Assembly (NCBI RefSeq): GCF_020911925.1
Contig: NZ_CP087134.1
Span: 1,984,001 to 2,048,000, forward strand
Source of the DNA: Flavobacterium cupriresistens
GTDB taxonomy: Bacteria; Bacteroidota; Bacteroidia; Flavobacteriales; Flavobacteriaceae
Direction: 5' to 3'
Length of the DNA stretch: 64,000 bases
The translations under genes were made by a program, and so were the position numbers. The notes below the pieces were generated by a model. That model had not been told where the DNA came from and did no database searches. It saw only the letters and a program-made list of their open reading frames with translations. Positions 1-8,436 of the stretch are shown here, in pieces. Position 1 is the stretch's first letter, and every line of letters starts with the position of its first letter.

Positions 1-485
1 CCGTCGCCATATTTGGTATAAAATCCTACACCAAAGTCCTCAACTTTGTTTCCGGTTCCGGCAACTAAAAGGCCGTAAATTCCTGCTAAATAATATAAAG
101 AAGACATGCGCAAACGAGCACGTGTATTGGCCAATGATAAGTTTACCTTGGCTTCGTCCTCTGTTTGGGGTACAGCACTTTTAAAAGCTTCAAAAGCTGC
201 AGTCAAATCGGTTTGGGTGTTCGAAACGTTTGGGAAACGTTTCTTTAATTGTTCAATATGTTCTCTTCCTCTTGAAACCTGACTTTCTGCCTGATGAATC
301 GGCATTTCAACACATAAAACTTTTAAACCTGTCTGAGCGCATAAGGTAGAAGTAACCGCAGAATCCACTCCGCCCGAAATTCCAATTACAAATCCGTTTA
401 CTTTTGCTTTATTAGCGTAATCTTTTAGCCACTCTACGATATAAGTATTTACTTTTTCTGTCTGAATAGTGCTTTTTTTAGTCAT
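1..485 (-). CDS. nadE: NAD synthetase (N-terminal part, runs off the window)
   Basis: Makes NAD from deamido-NAD with ATP and ammonia in the cytoplasm. The reverse-strand reading frame starts at ATG 485 (MTKKSTIQTEK) and stays open to base 1. It contains the ATP-pyrophosphatase P-loop SGGVDS around residues 39-44 and the typical NadE stretch GTGNKVEDFGVGF near residue 147. The absence of an N-terminal nitrilase domain points to the short, ammonia-dependent type. It is divergent from gldB, a neighbourhood known from Flavobacterium. The C-terminal part is outside the window. Confidence 0.93.
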   Translation of the reverse strand, partial: MTKKSTIQTEKVNTYIVEWLKDYANKAKVNGFVIGISGGVDSAVTSTLCAQTGLKVLCVEMPIHQAESQVSRGREHIEQLKKRFPNVSNTQTDLTAAFEAFKSAVPQTEDEAKVNLSLANTRARLRMSSLYYLAGIYGLLVAGTGNKVEDFGVGFYTKYGD

Positions 486-513
486 AATTAGGTCAAGTTT
501 TAAGATACAGGAG

Positions 514-521
514 TATATTTG
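514..521 (+). promoter_or_regulatory. gldB promoter -7 element
   Basis: TATATTTG matches the Bacteroidota -7 consensus TAnnTTTG and lies about 63 bases before the gldB start in the nadE-gldB divergent gap. I see no clear TTG -33 element at the usual spacing. Confidence 0.5.
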
Positions 522-584
522 CAGAATTATTTTTAAGTATGAATAATGCTTGAATTCCAGCAACACAAATCTAATTAAAATAAA

Positions 585-1541
585 ATGAAAATTTATCGCT
601 TTGTACTGCTTCTGTGCTTGTTTTTTTTGTCTTGTGATCAAAAAAGTAAAGTCGAAAAAGAAGTTGAAGAAATTCCAGTTGATATTAAAGTAGAACGTTT
701 CGATAAAGTGTTTTTTGAAACCAAACCGGAAGATTTAGCCAAAATAAAAAGACAATATCCTTTCTTTTTTCCACCCGGTAATGACGATGCGGTGTGGTTG
801 AAAAAAATGCAGGATCCGATTTGGAGAGAAGTATATACGGAAGTAGAGAAAAAATACTCCAATTTTGAACCGGTAAGAGAAGAGTTTAATGGTTTGTTTC
901 AACACATAAAATATTATTTTCCTGAGGTTAAAACCCCTAAAGTAATTACGGTAATTGCAGAAATGGATTATACGGCCAAAGCAATATATGCGGATAGTCT
1001 GGTGATCGTCTCGTTGGAATTGTATTTAGGAAAAGAGCATAAGTTTTATGAGTTTCCAAATTATCTGAAGCAGAATTTTGAAGAAAGACAAATCATGCCG
1101 GACGTAGTTTCCAGTTTTGCTTTCAGAAAAATTCCGTCTTCACCGGATCACAGTTTGCTTTCTCAGATGATCTTTGAAGGAAAACAGTTGTATGCAAAAG
1201 AGTTACTTTTGCCAAGTTATACAGATGCGGAAAGAATGGGGTATACGCCCGAACAAATAAAATGGTGTGAAGAAAACGAAAGTTATATGTGGCGTTATTT
1301 TATAGAAAATGAAATGCTCTACAGTGATGATCCAAAACTAAACACCCGTTTCATTGCACCGGCGCCGTTTTCAAAATTCTTTCTTGAAATCGATAATGAT
1401 TCACCAGGAAGAGTCGGAGCTTGGATTGGCTGGCAAATGGTGCGCTCTTATATGAAGAATAATAAAGTTACGTTGCCGGAATTATTAAAAACAAATGCAA
1501 AAGAAATTTTCGAAAAGTCAAAATATAAACCTAAGAAATAA
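585..1541 (+). CDS. gldB: Gliding motility lipoprotein GldB
   Basis: A 318-residue lipoprotein. The signal peptide ends in the lipobox FLSC, with Cys17 as the lipidated residue. The body (VERFDKVFF near the start, the YTPEQIKWCEENE region, GRVGAWIGWQMVRSYM near the end) is the GldB family, required for gliding and for type IX secretion in Flavobacterium johnsoniae. It is followed with a one-base overlap by gldC, so the two are probably co-transcribed. Its exact biochemical role is not established. The call rests on whole-sequence resemblance, the lipobox and the gldC neighbour. Confidence 0.95.
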   Translation: MKIYRFVLLLCLFFLSCDQKSKVEKEVEEIPVDIKVERFDKVFFETKPEDLAKIKRQYPFFFPPGNDDAVWLKKMQDPIWREVYTEVEKKYSNFEPVREEFNGLFQHIKYYFPEVKTPKVITVIAEMDYTAKAIYADSLVIVSLELYLGKEHKFYEFPNYLKQNFEERQIMPDVVSSFAFRKIPSSPDHSLLSQMIFEGKQLYAKELLLPSYTDAERMGYTPEQIKWCEENESYMWRYFIENEMLYSDDPKLNTRFIAPAPFSKFFLEIDNDSPGRVGAWIGWQMVRSYMKNNKVTLPELLKTNAKEIFEKSKYKPKK

Positions 1542-1876
1542 TGTCAGATACAATAAACTCAGAAATTAGATTCAATATAGAATTAGACGAAAACCGTGTT
1601 CCGGAAAAATTAACCTGGAGCGCTCAGGACGGTGGAGTACAGGCTGAAGAGGCCAAAGCAATTATGTTGTCAATCTGGGATAGTAAAGCCAAAGAGACCA
1701 TGCGAATTGATTTATGGACCAAAGATATGCCTGTAGATGAAATGAAAATTTTCTTTCATCAGACTTTGGTCGCGATGTCAGACACCTTTAAACGTGCTAC
1801 GGACGACGAAAAAATGGCAGATACAATGAAAGATTTCTGTGATTATTTCGCAGAAAAACTAAACCTGACGAAGTAA
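1541..1876 (+). CDS. gldC: Gliding motility protein GldC
   Basis: A 111-residue acidic soluble protein without a signal peptide, read directly from the end of gldB (ATG shares a base with the gldB stop). The opening SEIRFNIELDENRVPEKLTW and DGGVQAEEAKA are the conserved part of GldC. In F. johnsoniae GldC improves gliding and type IX secretion but is not absolutely required; it is thought to act with GldB. Confidence 0.94.
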   Translation: MSDTINSEIRFNIELDENRVPEKLTWSAQDGGVQAEEAKAIMLSIWDSKAKETMRIDLWTKDMPVDEMKIFFHQTLVAMSDTFKRATDDEKMADTMKDFCDYFAEKLNLTK

Positions 1877-2009
1877 ATTCCAATATCTTAAATCCCAAAT
1901 TCCAAATCTATGATTGGTATTTGGGATTTTTGCTTATTAGAGTTTGGAATTTAAGATTTGGAATTTGAGATTTCCTTATTGGAATTTGGAATTTAAGATA
2001 TTGGAATTT
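1875..2009. repeat. Long hairpin of the TTCCAAAT repeat family
   Basis: A 19-base arm at 1875-1893 is perfectly complementary to 1991-2009. Inside lie further copies of AAATTCCAAAT and ATTTGGAATTT. It begins inside the gldC stop codon, so it can end gldB-gldC transcription, although there is no clean T-run. Relatives occur near 2824, 9930, 21909 and 47009. Confidence 0.75.
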
Positions 2010-2142
2010 TAAGACCATACCTTTGGTTTTAGAGGAAATTTATTGTTAACTTTATATGATATTTCTTTTTTGTAAGTTGTTTTAGAAGGGTAAAATTAAC
2101 TTGTCGCTGGTATAGTTGACGGTCTAAGAAAATTTTAATAGT

Positions 2143-2820
2143 ATGCTATTTCCATTTATTATAAGCCTTGCAGGATTATTTTTTTTGCTGATAAACGGTA
2201 TTCTGTTTTTTAGAACACGAAAGGACAAGGGGTTTCTGTATCAAATAATTACAGTTTATTTGATTCTTTTGTTTGTAGAAGAATTATGCTGTAATATTAT
2301 TGGGTTTTATTCTCCGGGATCTAATTTCTTTCTTTCGCATTATTACTTTCTCTTTCAGTTTATTGCTTTAAGTGTGTTTTTTTATAATTTATTCCGGAAT
2401 ATTATTTTAAAAAGAATAGTGCTTTATTGCTTGATATTGGTCCTAATGATTTTGATAGTACAGTATTATGAGACACCCGGGCTTTATTGGGAGTTTAATT
2501 TTCTTGAAATCGAAATGACTTCGATATTGCTGATTATATATGCCTTAATCTTTTTAATAAAGAATTTTAAAAGGGCGAAGCACGAATATTTGTATCTCTG
2601 CAATGGGTTGATAATTTATCTGGCCAGCAGTTTGAGCATTTTTCTGAGTGGTAATACCGACTCGGTGATTTTTACGGAACCCTTTATACTTGATTTTTGG
2701 TTTTTTAATTCCTTGTTTTATATTTTGTATCAATTTTTAATATTTAAAGAATGGAGATCTTTAAACAATAAAATAAAAGCTTCTGATACAGAATTAATTG
2801 ATGACTCGGAGGAACTATAA
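2143..2820 (+). CDS. Hypothetical polytopic membrane protein
   Basis: A 225-residue protein with about seven hydrophobic segments starting at residue 1 and a short hydrophilic acidic tail (KIKASDTELIDDSEEL). I do not recognise a named family. The lack of catalytic-looking motifs and the isolated position between gldC and the convergent engB give no functional clue. The ATG at 2143 is the natural start, because no further in-frame ATG precedes it after the upstream stop. Confidence 0.75.
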   Translation: MLFPFIISLAGLFFLLINGILFFRTRKDKGFLYQIITVYLILLFVEELCCNIIGFYSPGSNFFLSHYYFLFQFIALSVFFYNLFRNIILKRIVLYCLILVLMILIVQYYETPGLYWEFNFLEIEMTSILLIIYALIFLIKNFKRAKHEYLYLCNGLIIYLASSLSIFLSGNTDSVIFTEPFILDFWFFNSLFYILYQFLIFKEWRSLNNKIKASDTELIDDSEEL

Positions 2821-2823
2821 AAT

Positions 2824-2896
2824 AAAAATTCCAAATTCCAAATCCCAAATTCCAATTGTATAGGTTGGAATTTGGGATTTGGAATTTGGAATTTTT
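2824..2896. terminator. Perfect 32-bp hairpin, likely bidirectional terminator
   Basis: Arms 2824-2855 and 2865-2896 are exactly complementary over 32 bases with a 9-base loop. They start with AAAAATTCC and end in GGAATTTTT, so either strand gives a stem followed by U-rich sequence. It sits between the convergent 2143-2820 gene and engB. It is a member of the TTCCAAAT repeat family. Confidence 0.8.
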
Positions 2897-2917
2897 TTTA
2901 TTGGAATTTAGTTTTTT

Positions 2918-3538
2918 TTAAAAACCCGAGTTGTTTTTGAATACTTCCTGATTTACTTCGTCTATGTAAGATAAGAGTTCTTCTTTTCCGATCGATTCTG
3001 TAGAGGAGGTTACGAAATATTGTGGCATTTCGGCCCAGTTGTTGGCGAACATTTGTTTTTTGTAAGCAGCAACGTGAGAGTCAATTTTTACTTTACTGAT
3101 TTTGTCGGCCTTGGTGAAGATGATGCAAAACGGAATTTCGCTTTCACCCATATACGACATAAACTCAATATCAATTTTTTGAGCTTCGTGACGAATATCA
3201 ATCAAAACAAAGGCACAAACCAATTGTTCTCTTGTTTCAAAGTAATCCGTAATAAATTGCTGAAAAACCGATTTCGTTTTCTTAGATACTTTAGCGTAAC
3301 CATAACCTGGTAAATCGACAAGGAACCAATTGTTATTAATCTTAAAGTGATTAATTAATTGTGTTTTTCCAGGTCTTCCGGATGTCTTGGCTAAGTTTTT
3401 ATGATTGGTAATCATGTTAATCAAGGATGATTTACCAACGTTTGATCTGCCGATAAAAGCGTATTCCGGCAAAAAATCCTGAGGACATTTTGTAACATCA
3501 GAATTACTGACAATAAATTCGGCGGTATTAATTTTCAT
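2918..3538 (-). CDS. engB: Ribosome-biogenesis GTP-binding protein EngB/YsxC
   Basis: A 206-residue TRAFAC-class GTPase involved in 50S subunit assembly. Visible motifs are the P-loop GRSNVGKSS (G1), a Thr of switch I in the SGRPGKT region, the G3 motif DLPGYGYAKVSK, and the G4 motif TKAD. The length matches the family. It is followed 42 bases upstream on the same strand by an alpha/beta hydrolase gene transcribed first, so they may form a two-gene operon. Confidence 0.95.
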   Translation of the reverse strand: MKINTAEFIVSNSDVTKCPQDFLPEYAFIGRSNVGKSSLINMITNHKNLAKTSGRPGKTQLINHFKINNNWFLVDLPGYGYAKVSKKTKSVFQQFITDYFETREQLVCAFVLIDIRHEAQKIDIEFMSYMGESEIPFCIIFTKADKISKVKIDSHVAAYKKQMFANNWAEMPQYFVTSSTESIGKEELLSYIDEVNQEVFKNNSGF

Positions 3539-3580
3539 GTTGTTTGGTTTTAAAACCTCTTTTAAGTCGAAAGTTGAGTG

Positions 3581-4345
3581 CTATAAATTCTTTTTCACAA
3601 GCCAATCTTCAAGAAGCGTGTTGAATTCCTGAGGATGTTCCATCATAGCTGCATGTCCACATTTGTCTATCCAATACAAGGTTGAATTAGGCAATAATTT
3701 GTCAAATTCTTCGGCCACATTTGGAGGGGTTACAGCATCGTTTTTACCCCAGATGATACAGGTTTCCGTAGTCATTTTTGGTAAATCTTTTGCCATGTTA
3801 TGACGAATGGCGCTTTTGGCAATGGTAAGTGTTTTGATCAATTTGATGCGGTCGTTTACCGTAGCATACACTTCATCAATTAATTCCGGAGTAGCTATTT
3901 TTGGATCGTAAAATACATCTTCAGCTTTCTTTTTGATGTATTCGTAGTCACCTCTTTTTGGGTAACTGTCACCCATGGCACTTTCATAAAGCCCAGAGCT
4001 TCCGGTGATTACAAGTCCTTTAACCTTTTCAGGATATAATTTGGTGTGGTAAAGAGCGATATGTCCTCCAAGTGAATTACCTAACAGGATAACTTCTTCA
4101 AAACCCTTAAAAGTGATAAAGTCTTTTACGTATTTCGCAAAGCTCTTTACGTTGGTTTTTAAAATACTCTGCGTGTATATTGGCAAATCAGGGATAACAA
4201 CTTTGTATCCTTTTGTTGGAAAATATTGCGCTACAGCATCAAAGTTACTTAGGCCCCCCATTAAACCATGTAAAATAACGATAGGAGTTCCTTCTCCAGC
4301 TTCATAATAGCTGTACTTGCCTTCTTTTTTGTAGTTTTTGTCCAT
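3581..4345 (-). CDS. Alpha/beta hydrolase
   Basis: A 254-residue cytoplasmic alpha/beta-hydrolase fold enzyme. The oxyanion segment is HGLMGG (near residue 26), the nucleophile elbow GNSLGG holds the catalytic Ser, the acid is likely the Asp in IIWGKNDAVTP, and the His is in KCGHAAMMEHP near the C-terminus. Substrate unknown; the family includes esterases and C-C hydrolases. It is upstream of engB on the same strand with its own -7 element. Confidence 0.9.
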   Translation of the reverse strand: MDKNYKKEGKYSYYEAGEGTPIVILHGLMGGLSNFDAVAQYFPTKGYKVVIPDLPIYTQSILKTNVKSFAKYVKDFITFKGFEEVILLGNSLGGHIALYHTKLYPEKVKGLVITGSSGLYESAMGDSYPKRGDYEYIKKKAEDVFYDPKIATPELIDEVYATVNDRIKLIKTLTIAKSAIRHNMAKDLPKMTTETCIIWGKNDAVTPPNVAEEFDKLLPNSTLYWIDKCGHAAMMEHPQEFNTLLEDWLVKKNL

Positions 4346-4372
4346 TTAATTTAATGCCAATTTCAATTTGGA

Positions 4373-4380
4373 CAAATATA
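4373..4380 (-). promoter_or_regulatory. -7 element for the hydrolase-engB transcript
   Basis: On the reverse strand TATATTTG matches TAnnTTTG, about 28 bases before the hydrolase start at 4345. Confidence 0.5.
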
Positions 4381-4632
4381 GGGTTAAATAAATAAATATG
4401 GATTTTTGCCAGCCTTTTTTAACTAGATAATTTTTGTCGAATTATTAAGTGGCTAATTACCAGCTTTTAGGGGTGGTTTTGGGGTAGTAGCCAAATTCTG
4501 AAATCTTTGCATAATAGTTAGTTTTTTAAGATAAAGACTATGTATTTTTTGTAATTGTTAAACAATAATGTCAGTTAGATATTTTATATATAAAGTATTG
4601 ATTGTGTAGTGATTAAGCGTAAGGGGGTGAAA

Positions 4633-4679
4633 GTGGGTAAACTTATTAACAAAGTGGTACAAAGTGGTAGAATGTGGTA
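4633..4679 (+). promoter_or_regulatory. MraZ operator: GTGGTA repeats at 10-bp period
   Basis: GTGGTA occurs at 4654, 4664 and 4674, exactly 10 bases apart, with a further GTGGGTA at 4633. MraZ of other bacteria binds three short TGGG-type direct repeats with 10-bp periodicity upstream of its own gene. The array ends 10 bases before the -7 element at 4690, so a bound MraZ ring would cover the -33 region. Confidence 0.75.
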
Positions 4680-4689
4680 TTTTTTTTTA

Positions 4690-4697
4690 TATTTTTG
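4690..4697 (+). promoter_or_regulatory. mraZ / dcw cluster promoter -7 element
   Basis: TATTTTTG matches TAnnTTTG, directly downstream of the MraZ repeats. Transcription would start near 4704, so a translation start before that point (an open frame extends back to 4609) is unlikely. Confidence 0.65.
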
Positions 4698-4722
4698 CTG
4701 TATAACTATAGTGAGTATTTCT

Positions 4723-5196
4723 TTGAACACAATCGTAGGAACATATGAGTGTAAAGTCGATGCTAAAGGGAGGCTAATGATGCCTGCACCTTTGAAAAAG
4801 CAGTTGGCTTCTTCCCTTCAGGACGGGTTTGTCTTGAAGCGCTCTGTTTTTCAACCGTGTTTAGAGTTGTATCCGATGGAAGAGTGGAACTTGATGATGC
4901 AAAAAATCAACAAGTTGAATCGTTTCGTAAAAAAGAACAATGATTTCATCAGAAGATTTACTGCAGGAGTTAAAGTGGTAGAAATTGACGCATTGGGGAG
5001 GTTACTGGTTCCAAAAGATTTGGTAGCTTTTTCAAGTATTTCTAAAGATGTTGTATTCTCATCGGCGGTTAATATAGTGGAGATTTGGGACAAGGATTTA
5101 TACGAAAAATCAATAAGCGGCGAAGATATGGATTTTGCAGATCTGGCCGAAGAAGTAATGGGTAATATTAATGACGACGACAATGGAATATCATAA
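4723..5196 (+). CDS. mraZ: Transcriptional regulator MraZ
   Basis: A 157-residue MraZ with two SpoVT/AbrB-like halves, KVDAKGRLMMPAPLK and EIDALGRLLVPKDL, each with the conserved DxxGR. It forms an oligomeric ring that represses the dcw operon. The start is TTG at 4723 (LNTIVGTYECKVD), because family members begin MNTIVGTYECKVD. A GTG at 4711 is an alternative; the longer frame from 4609 contains the promoter and operator. The last 26 bases overlap rsmH, which suggests translational coupling. Confidence 0.92.
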   Translation: MNTIVGTYECKVDAKGRLMMPAPLKKQLASSLQDGFVLKRSVFQPCLELYPMEEWNLMMQKINKLNRFVKKNNDFIRRFTAGVKVVEIDALGRLLVPKDLVAFSSISKDVVFSSAVNIVEIWDKDLYEKSISGEDMDFADLAEEVMGNINDDDNGIS

Positions 5197-6079
5197 TCCG
5201 GTTTTGCTTCATCCAACAGTTGATGGTTTAAATATTAAACCTGATGGCATTTATGTGGATGTTACGTTTGGTGGCGGTGGTCATTCAAAAGAAATTTTGA
5301 AAAGACTCGGGCCGAACGGAAAATTATTTGCTTTCGATCAGGATGAAGATGCGCTTGCAAATGCATTGCCGGACGAAAGGTTTACCTTAATTAATGAGAA
5401 CTTTAGATTTATAAAAAGGTTTTTGCGTTTTCATGGTGTTAAAGGAGTAGATGGAATTTTGGCCGATTTAGGAGTTTCGTCCCATCAGTTTGATGTTGCG
5501 GAAAGAGGTTTCTCAACTCGTTTTGATGCTGAACTGGATATGAGAATGAGTCAGAAGAATGACTTGAATGCTTATCGAGTGGTAAACGAATATGATGAAC
5601 AGGACTTGCGTCGTGTTTTTTATGATTACGGTGAATTGAAAAATGCACCCGCAATTGCAAGAACTATTCTTGAAGCAAGAGAAATAGAGCCGATTAAAAA
5701 TACAGAACAATTGAAATTTGTTTTAGGCAGATTTCTACCGGCACATAAGAGTCATAAGATTTTGGCACAAATGTATCAGGCGATTCGTATTGAGGTCAAC
5801 CAGGAAATGGATGTTTTGAAAGAGTTTATCGAGCAATCGTTAGAAATTTTAAATCCGGGTGGAAGATTCTCAGTAATATCGTATCACTCCTTAGAAGACA
5901 GATTGGTAAAAAGATTTATCAAAAACGGAATGTTTGAGGGAGAACCGGAACGTGATTTTTACGGAAATTTTTCTGTTCCGTTTAAAACAATCGGCAAATT
6001 GATTGTTCCTGATGATGCTGAAATTAAAATAAATAACAGAGCAAGAAGCGCAAAATTAAGAATTGCTGAAAAGGTATAA
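5171..6079 (+). CDS. rsmH: 16S rRNA (cytosine1402-N4)-methyltransferase RsmH
   Basis: A 302-residue SAM-dependent methyltransferase that modifies C1402 in the 16S P site. Visible are the SAM-binding VDVTFGGGGHS, the FAFDQDEDAL acidic loop, the DGILADLGVSSHQFD active-site loop and the C-terminal SYHSLEDRLVKRF signature. It begins inside the mraZ end (ATG 5171; the ATG at 5183, MEYHNPVLL, is a possible alternative). Second gene of the dcw cluster. Confidence 0.96.
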   Translation: MTTTMEYHNPVLLHPTVDGLNIKPDGIYVDVTFGGGGHSKEILKRLGPNGKLFAFDQDEDALANALPDERFTLINENFRFIKRFLRFHGVKGVDGILADLGVSSHQFDVAERGFSTRFDAELDMRMSQKNDLNAYRVVNEYDEQDLRRVFYDYGELKNAPAIARTILEAREIEPIKNTEQLKFVLGRFLPAHKSHKILAQMYQAIRIEVNQEMDVLKEFIEQSLEILNPGGRFSVISYHSLEDRLVKRFIKNGMFEGEPERDFYGNFSVPFKTIGKLIVPDDAEIKINNRARSAKLRIAEKV

Positions 6080-6091
6080 TAATAAGGTAAG

Positions 6092-6439
6092 ATGAAAGGT
6101 GGAGTATTTAGCATATTAAAAGCAAGGTTTCTTTTAAATGATGATGCAGTAAAAAACTGGAGATTCATCGTTTTTATTATACTGCTTGCCATAATAATGA
6201 TTGCGAATACGCAGCGATACGAACAAAAGGTTTTTGAGATTGCGAAGCTCAGTAACGATGCAAAAGAATTGCGATCCGAATTTGTAGATCGACGTTCAGA
6301 ACTAATGAAGTTGAAAATGGAGTCAACGATATCGGATAAAATGCTCGAGAAGCAAATTTTCCCATCAACCGTTCCTCCTGTGAAAATAGAAGTCGAAAAA
6401 GAAGAAGAAAAAAGTTTCCTTAAAAGAATATGGCAGTAG
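6092..6439 (+). CDS. ftsL: FtsL-like cell division protein
   Basis: A 115-residue bitopic protein: a short cytoplasmic N-terminus, one membrane segment around residues 25-41 (FIVFIILLAIIMIAN) and a heptad-like periplasmic coiled coil (EIAKLSNDAKELRSEFVDRR). Size, topology and place between rsmH and the division transpeptidase fit FtsL, which with FtsB/FtsQ activates septal wall synthesis. The sequence itself is poorly conserved, so position is the main evidence. It overlaps ftsI by 10 bases. Confidence 0.8.
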   Translation: MKGGVFSILKARFLLNDDAVKNWRFIVFIILLAIIMIANTQRYEQKVFEIAKLSNDAKELRSEFVDRRSELMKLKMESTISDKMLEKQIFPSTVPPVKIEVEKEEEKSFLKRIWQ

Positions 6440-8436
6440 ACGATAAACATATATCCTACAGAATTTACCTCGTAGCAGTTTTCATCTTTTTGATGGCGAT
6501 TGCTATTGTCGTTAAATTAACCAATATTCAATGGGTTGAGGGAGATTATTACAGAAAGTTAGCAAAGCAGCGTACCGTTAGGAATTTTGTAATTCCGGCC
6601 AATAAAGGAAATATTTATTCGGCAGACGGAAGTTTGCTGGCGACCTCAGTTCCTAATTACGAGATTAGATTTGATGCCAAAACACCAAAGACAGAAACTT
6701 TTGAAAAGTATGTAAAAGCATTATCAGATTCATTAGTAACCGTTTTAGGGAAATCCGGCAGCTATTTTGAAAAAGAATTAAGAAAAGCGAGAACCAATAA
6801 AAACCGTTATTATTTGGTTGCCCGAAATTTGAGTTATACCGAATATGTAAAAATAAAAGGTTTTCCATTATTCAATTTAGGAGCTTTCAAAGGAGGGATT
6901 ATTATTGAGCAGGAAACTGTGAGAAAACATCCAATCGGGAAAATTGCAGAAAGAACAATTGGTTACGACAGAATAGATCCGGCAACTGGAATAGAAGTGG
7001 GTAAAGGAATTGAGTGGGCCTTTAAAAGTTACCTGAACGGAAAAGACGGTAAAATTTTAAAACAAAAAATTGCAAAAGGACAGTGGAAACCTATTCGTGA
7101 TGTCAACGAAGTGGATCCTCAGGACGGTTTTGATGTAATCTCGACAATTGATGTTTTTATTCAGGATATCGCGCACCATGCTTTGTTGAAACAGTTAGAG
7201 ACTTATGAAGCAGATCACGGTTGTGTTGTGGTTATGGAAACTGAAACGGGGCATGTAAAAGCAATTTCCAATTTAGGAAGAGGAGAAGATGGATCGTATT
7301 ATGAAACGACCAATTATGCTATAGCAGAGTCTCATGAGCCGGGTTCTACTTTTAAACTGGTCGATTTAATGGCGATTTTAGAAGATAAAGTAGCCGATAC
7401 AAGTACGGTTTACGATACTCATGGCGGAGAAATCAGATATTACGGTCGTGCCGTTCGTGATTCTCATAGAGGAGGTTACGGGAAAATTTCGCTGGCCAGA
7501 GGATTTGAGGTTTCATCCAACACGGTAATGGTTCAGGCAGTTTATGACAATTACAAAAACAATCCGTCGAAATTTGTGGATCATATTAAAAATTTCGGAT
7601 TGCATAAAACATTAGGATTGCATTTTAAAGGAGAAGGAAGAGCAATTATTCCGCATCCCGGAGACAAAAATTGGTCAGGAGTTTCACTTCCGTGGATGGC
7701 TTTTGGATATAGTGTTTCGGTTACGCCTATGCAAACTTTGACATTTTACAATTCAGTAGCGAATAATGGTGTAATGGTAAAACCACAGTTTGTTTCCGAA
7801 ATTAAAGAATGGAACAAAACGATCAAAAAATTTGATGTTGAAGTTATAAATCCAAAAGTATGCTCTGAGGAAACGGTTAAGAAGCTAAAAGCAGTAATGC
7901 TTAATGTGGTAAAAAGGGGAACAGGAGCTAAGTTGTACTCCAAAGATTTTTCGATGGCTGGTAAAACAGGAACGGTTCAGGTCAATTATGGTAAAGCAGG
8001 AAAAGAGGGAATGTATTATGCGTCTTCTTTTGTGGGTTATTTTCCGGCTGATCACCCTAAATATTCTTGTATAGTGGTCGTTCATAAACCCAATACAGCA
8101 AAAAATAATTATTACGGAGCAGATGTAGCAGGGCCGGTTTTTAAACGAATCGCCCAAAAAATATTTACAGATGCCCCTTCAACAAATAAAATCAAAAAAC
8201 TGGATTCCAGAATTCCAAAACAGGATAACAGTTATAATGAGTATTACGCAAAAGCAGAGAAGAAAGTAAAACAGATTCCTGATTTAAAAGGAATGCCGGG
8301 AATGGATGCCATTGCCTTGTTAGAAAACCTGGGTTTGAAAGTAAAGGTTAATGGAGTAGGGAAAGTAAAAAAACAGTCTTTGCAGGCTGGACAAAATATT
8401 AGTAAAAACGAAACAATAGTATTAGAATTATCGTGA
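6430..8436 (+). CDS. ftsI: Division-specific peptidoglycan transpeptidase (PBP3/FtsI type) with PASTA domain
   Basis: A 668-residue class B penicillin-binding protein. It has one N-terminal membrane anchor (about residues 10-29), a PBP dimerisation domain, and a transpeptidase domain with STFK (Ser306 catalytic), SSN (362-364) and KTG (512-514). The end (about 606-668, IPDLKGMPGMDAIALLENLG) is a PASTA domain, usual in Bacteroidota FtsI but absent in E. coli. It cross-links septal peptidoglycan, paired with FtsW of the same cluster. Four-base overlap with murE. Confidence 0.95.
   Translation: MAVDDKHISYRIYLVAVFIFLMAIAIVVKLTNIQWVEGDYYRKLAKQRTVRNFVIPANKGNIYSADGSLLATSVPNYEIRFDAKTPKTETFEKYVKALSDSLVTVLGKSGSYFEKELRKARTNKNRYYLVARNLSYTEYVKIKGFPLFNLGAFKGGIIIEQETVRKHPIGKIAERTIGYDRIDPATGIEVGKGIEWAFKSYLNGKDGKILKQKIAKGQWKPIRDVNEVDPQDGFDVISTIDVFIQDIAHHALLKQLETYEADHGCVVVMETETGHVKAISNLGRGEDGSYYETTNYAIAESHEPGSTFKLVDLMAILEDKVADTSTVYDTHGGEIRYYGRAVRDSHRGGYGKISLARGFEVSSNTVMVQAVYDNYKNNPSKFVDHIKNFGLHKTLGLHFKGEGRAIIPHPGDKNWSGVSLPWMAFGYSVSVTPMQTLTFYNSVANNGVMVKPQFVSEIKEWNKTIKKFDVEVINPKVCSEETVKKLKAVMLNVVKRGTGAKLYSKDFSMAGKTGTVQVNYGKAGKEGMYYASSFVGYFPADHPKYSCIVVVHKPNTAKNNYYGADVAGPVFKRIAQKIFTDAPSTNKIKKLDSRIPKQDNSYNEYYAKAEKKVKQIPDLKGMPGMDAIALLENLGLKVKVNGVGKVKKQSLQAGQNISKNETIVLELS

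Noticed and set aside
4609..4722. N-terminal extension of MraZ of 38 residues
   Set aside because: It would include the GTGGTA operator and the -7 promoter element, and family members start at NTIVGTYECKVD.
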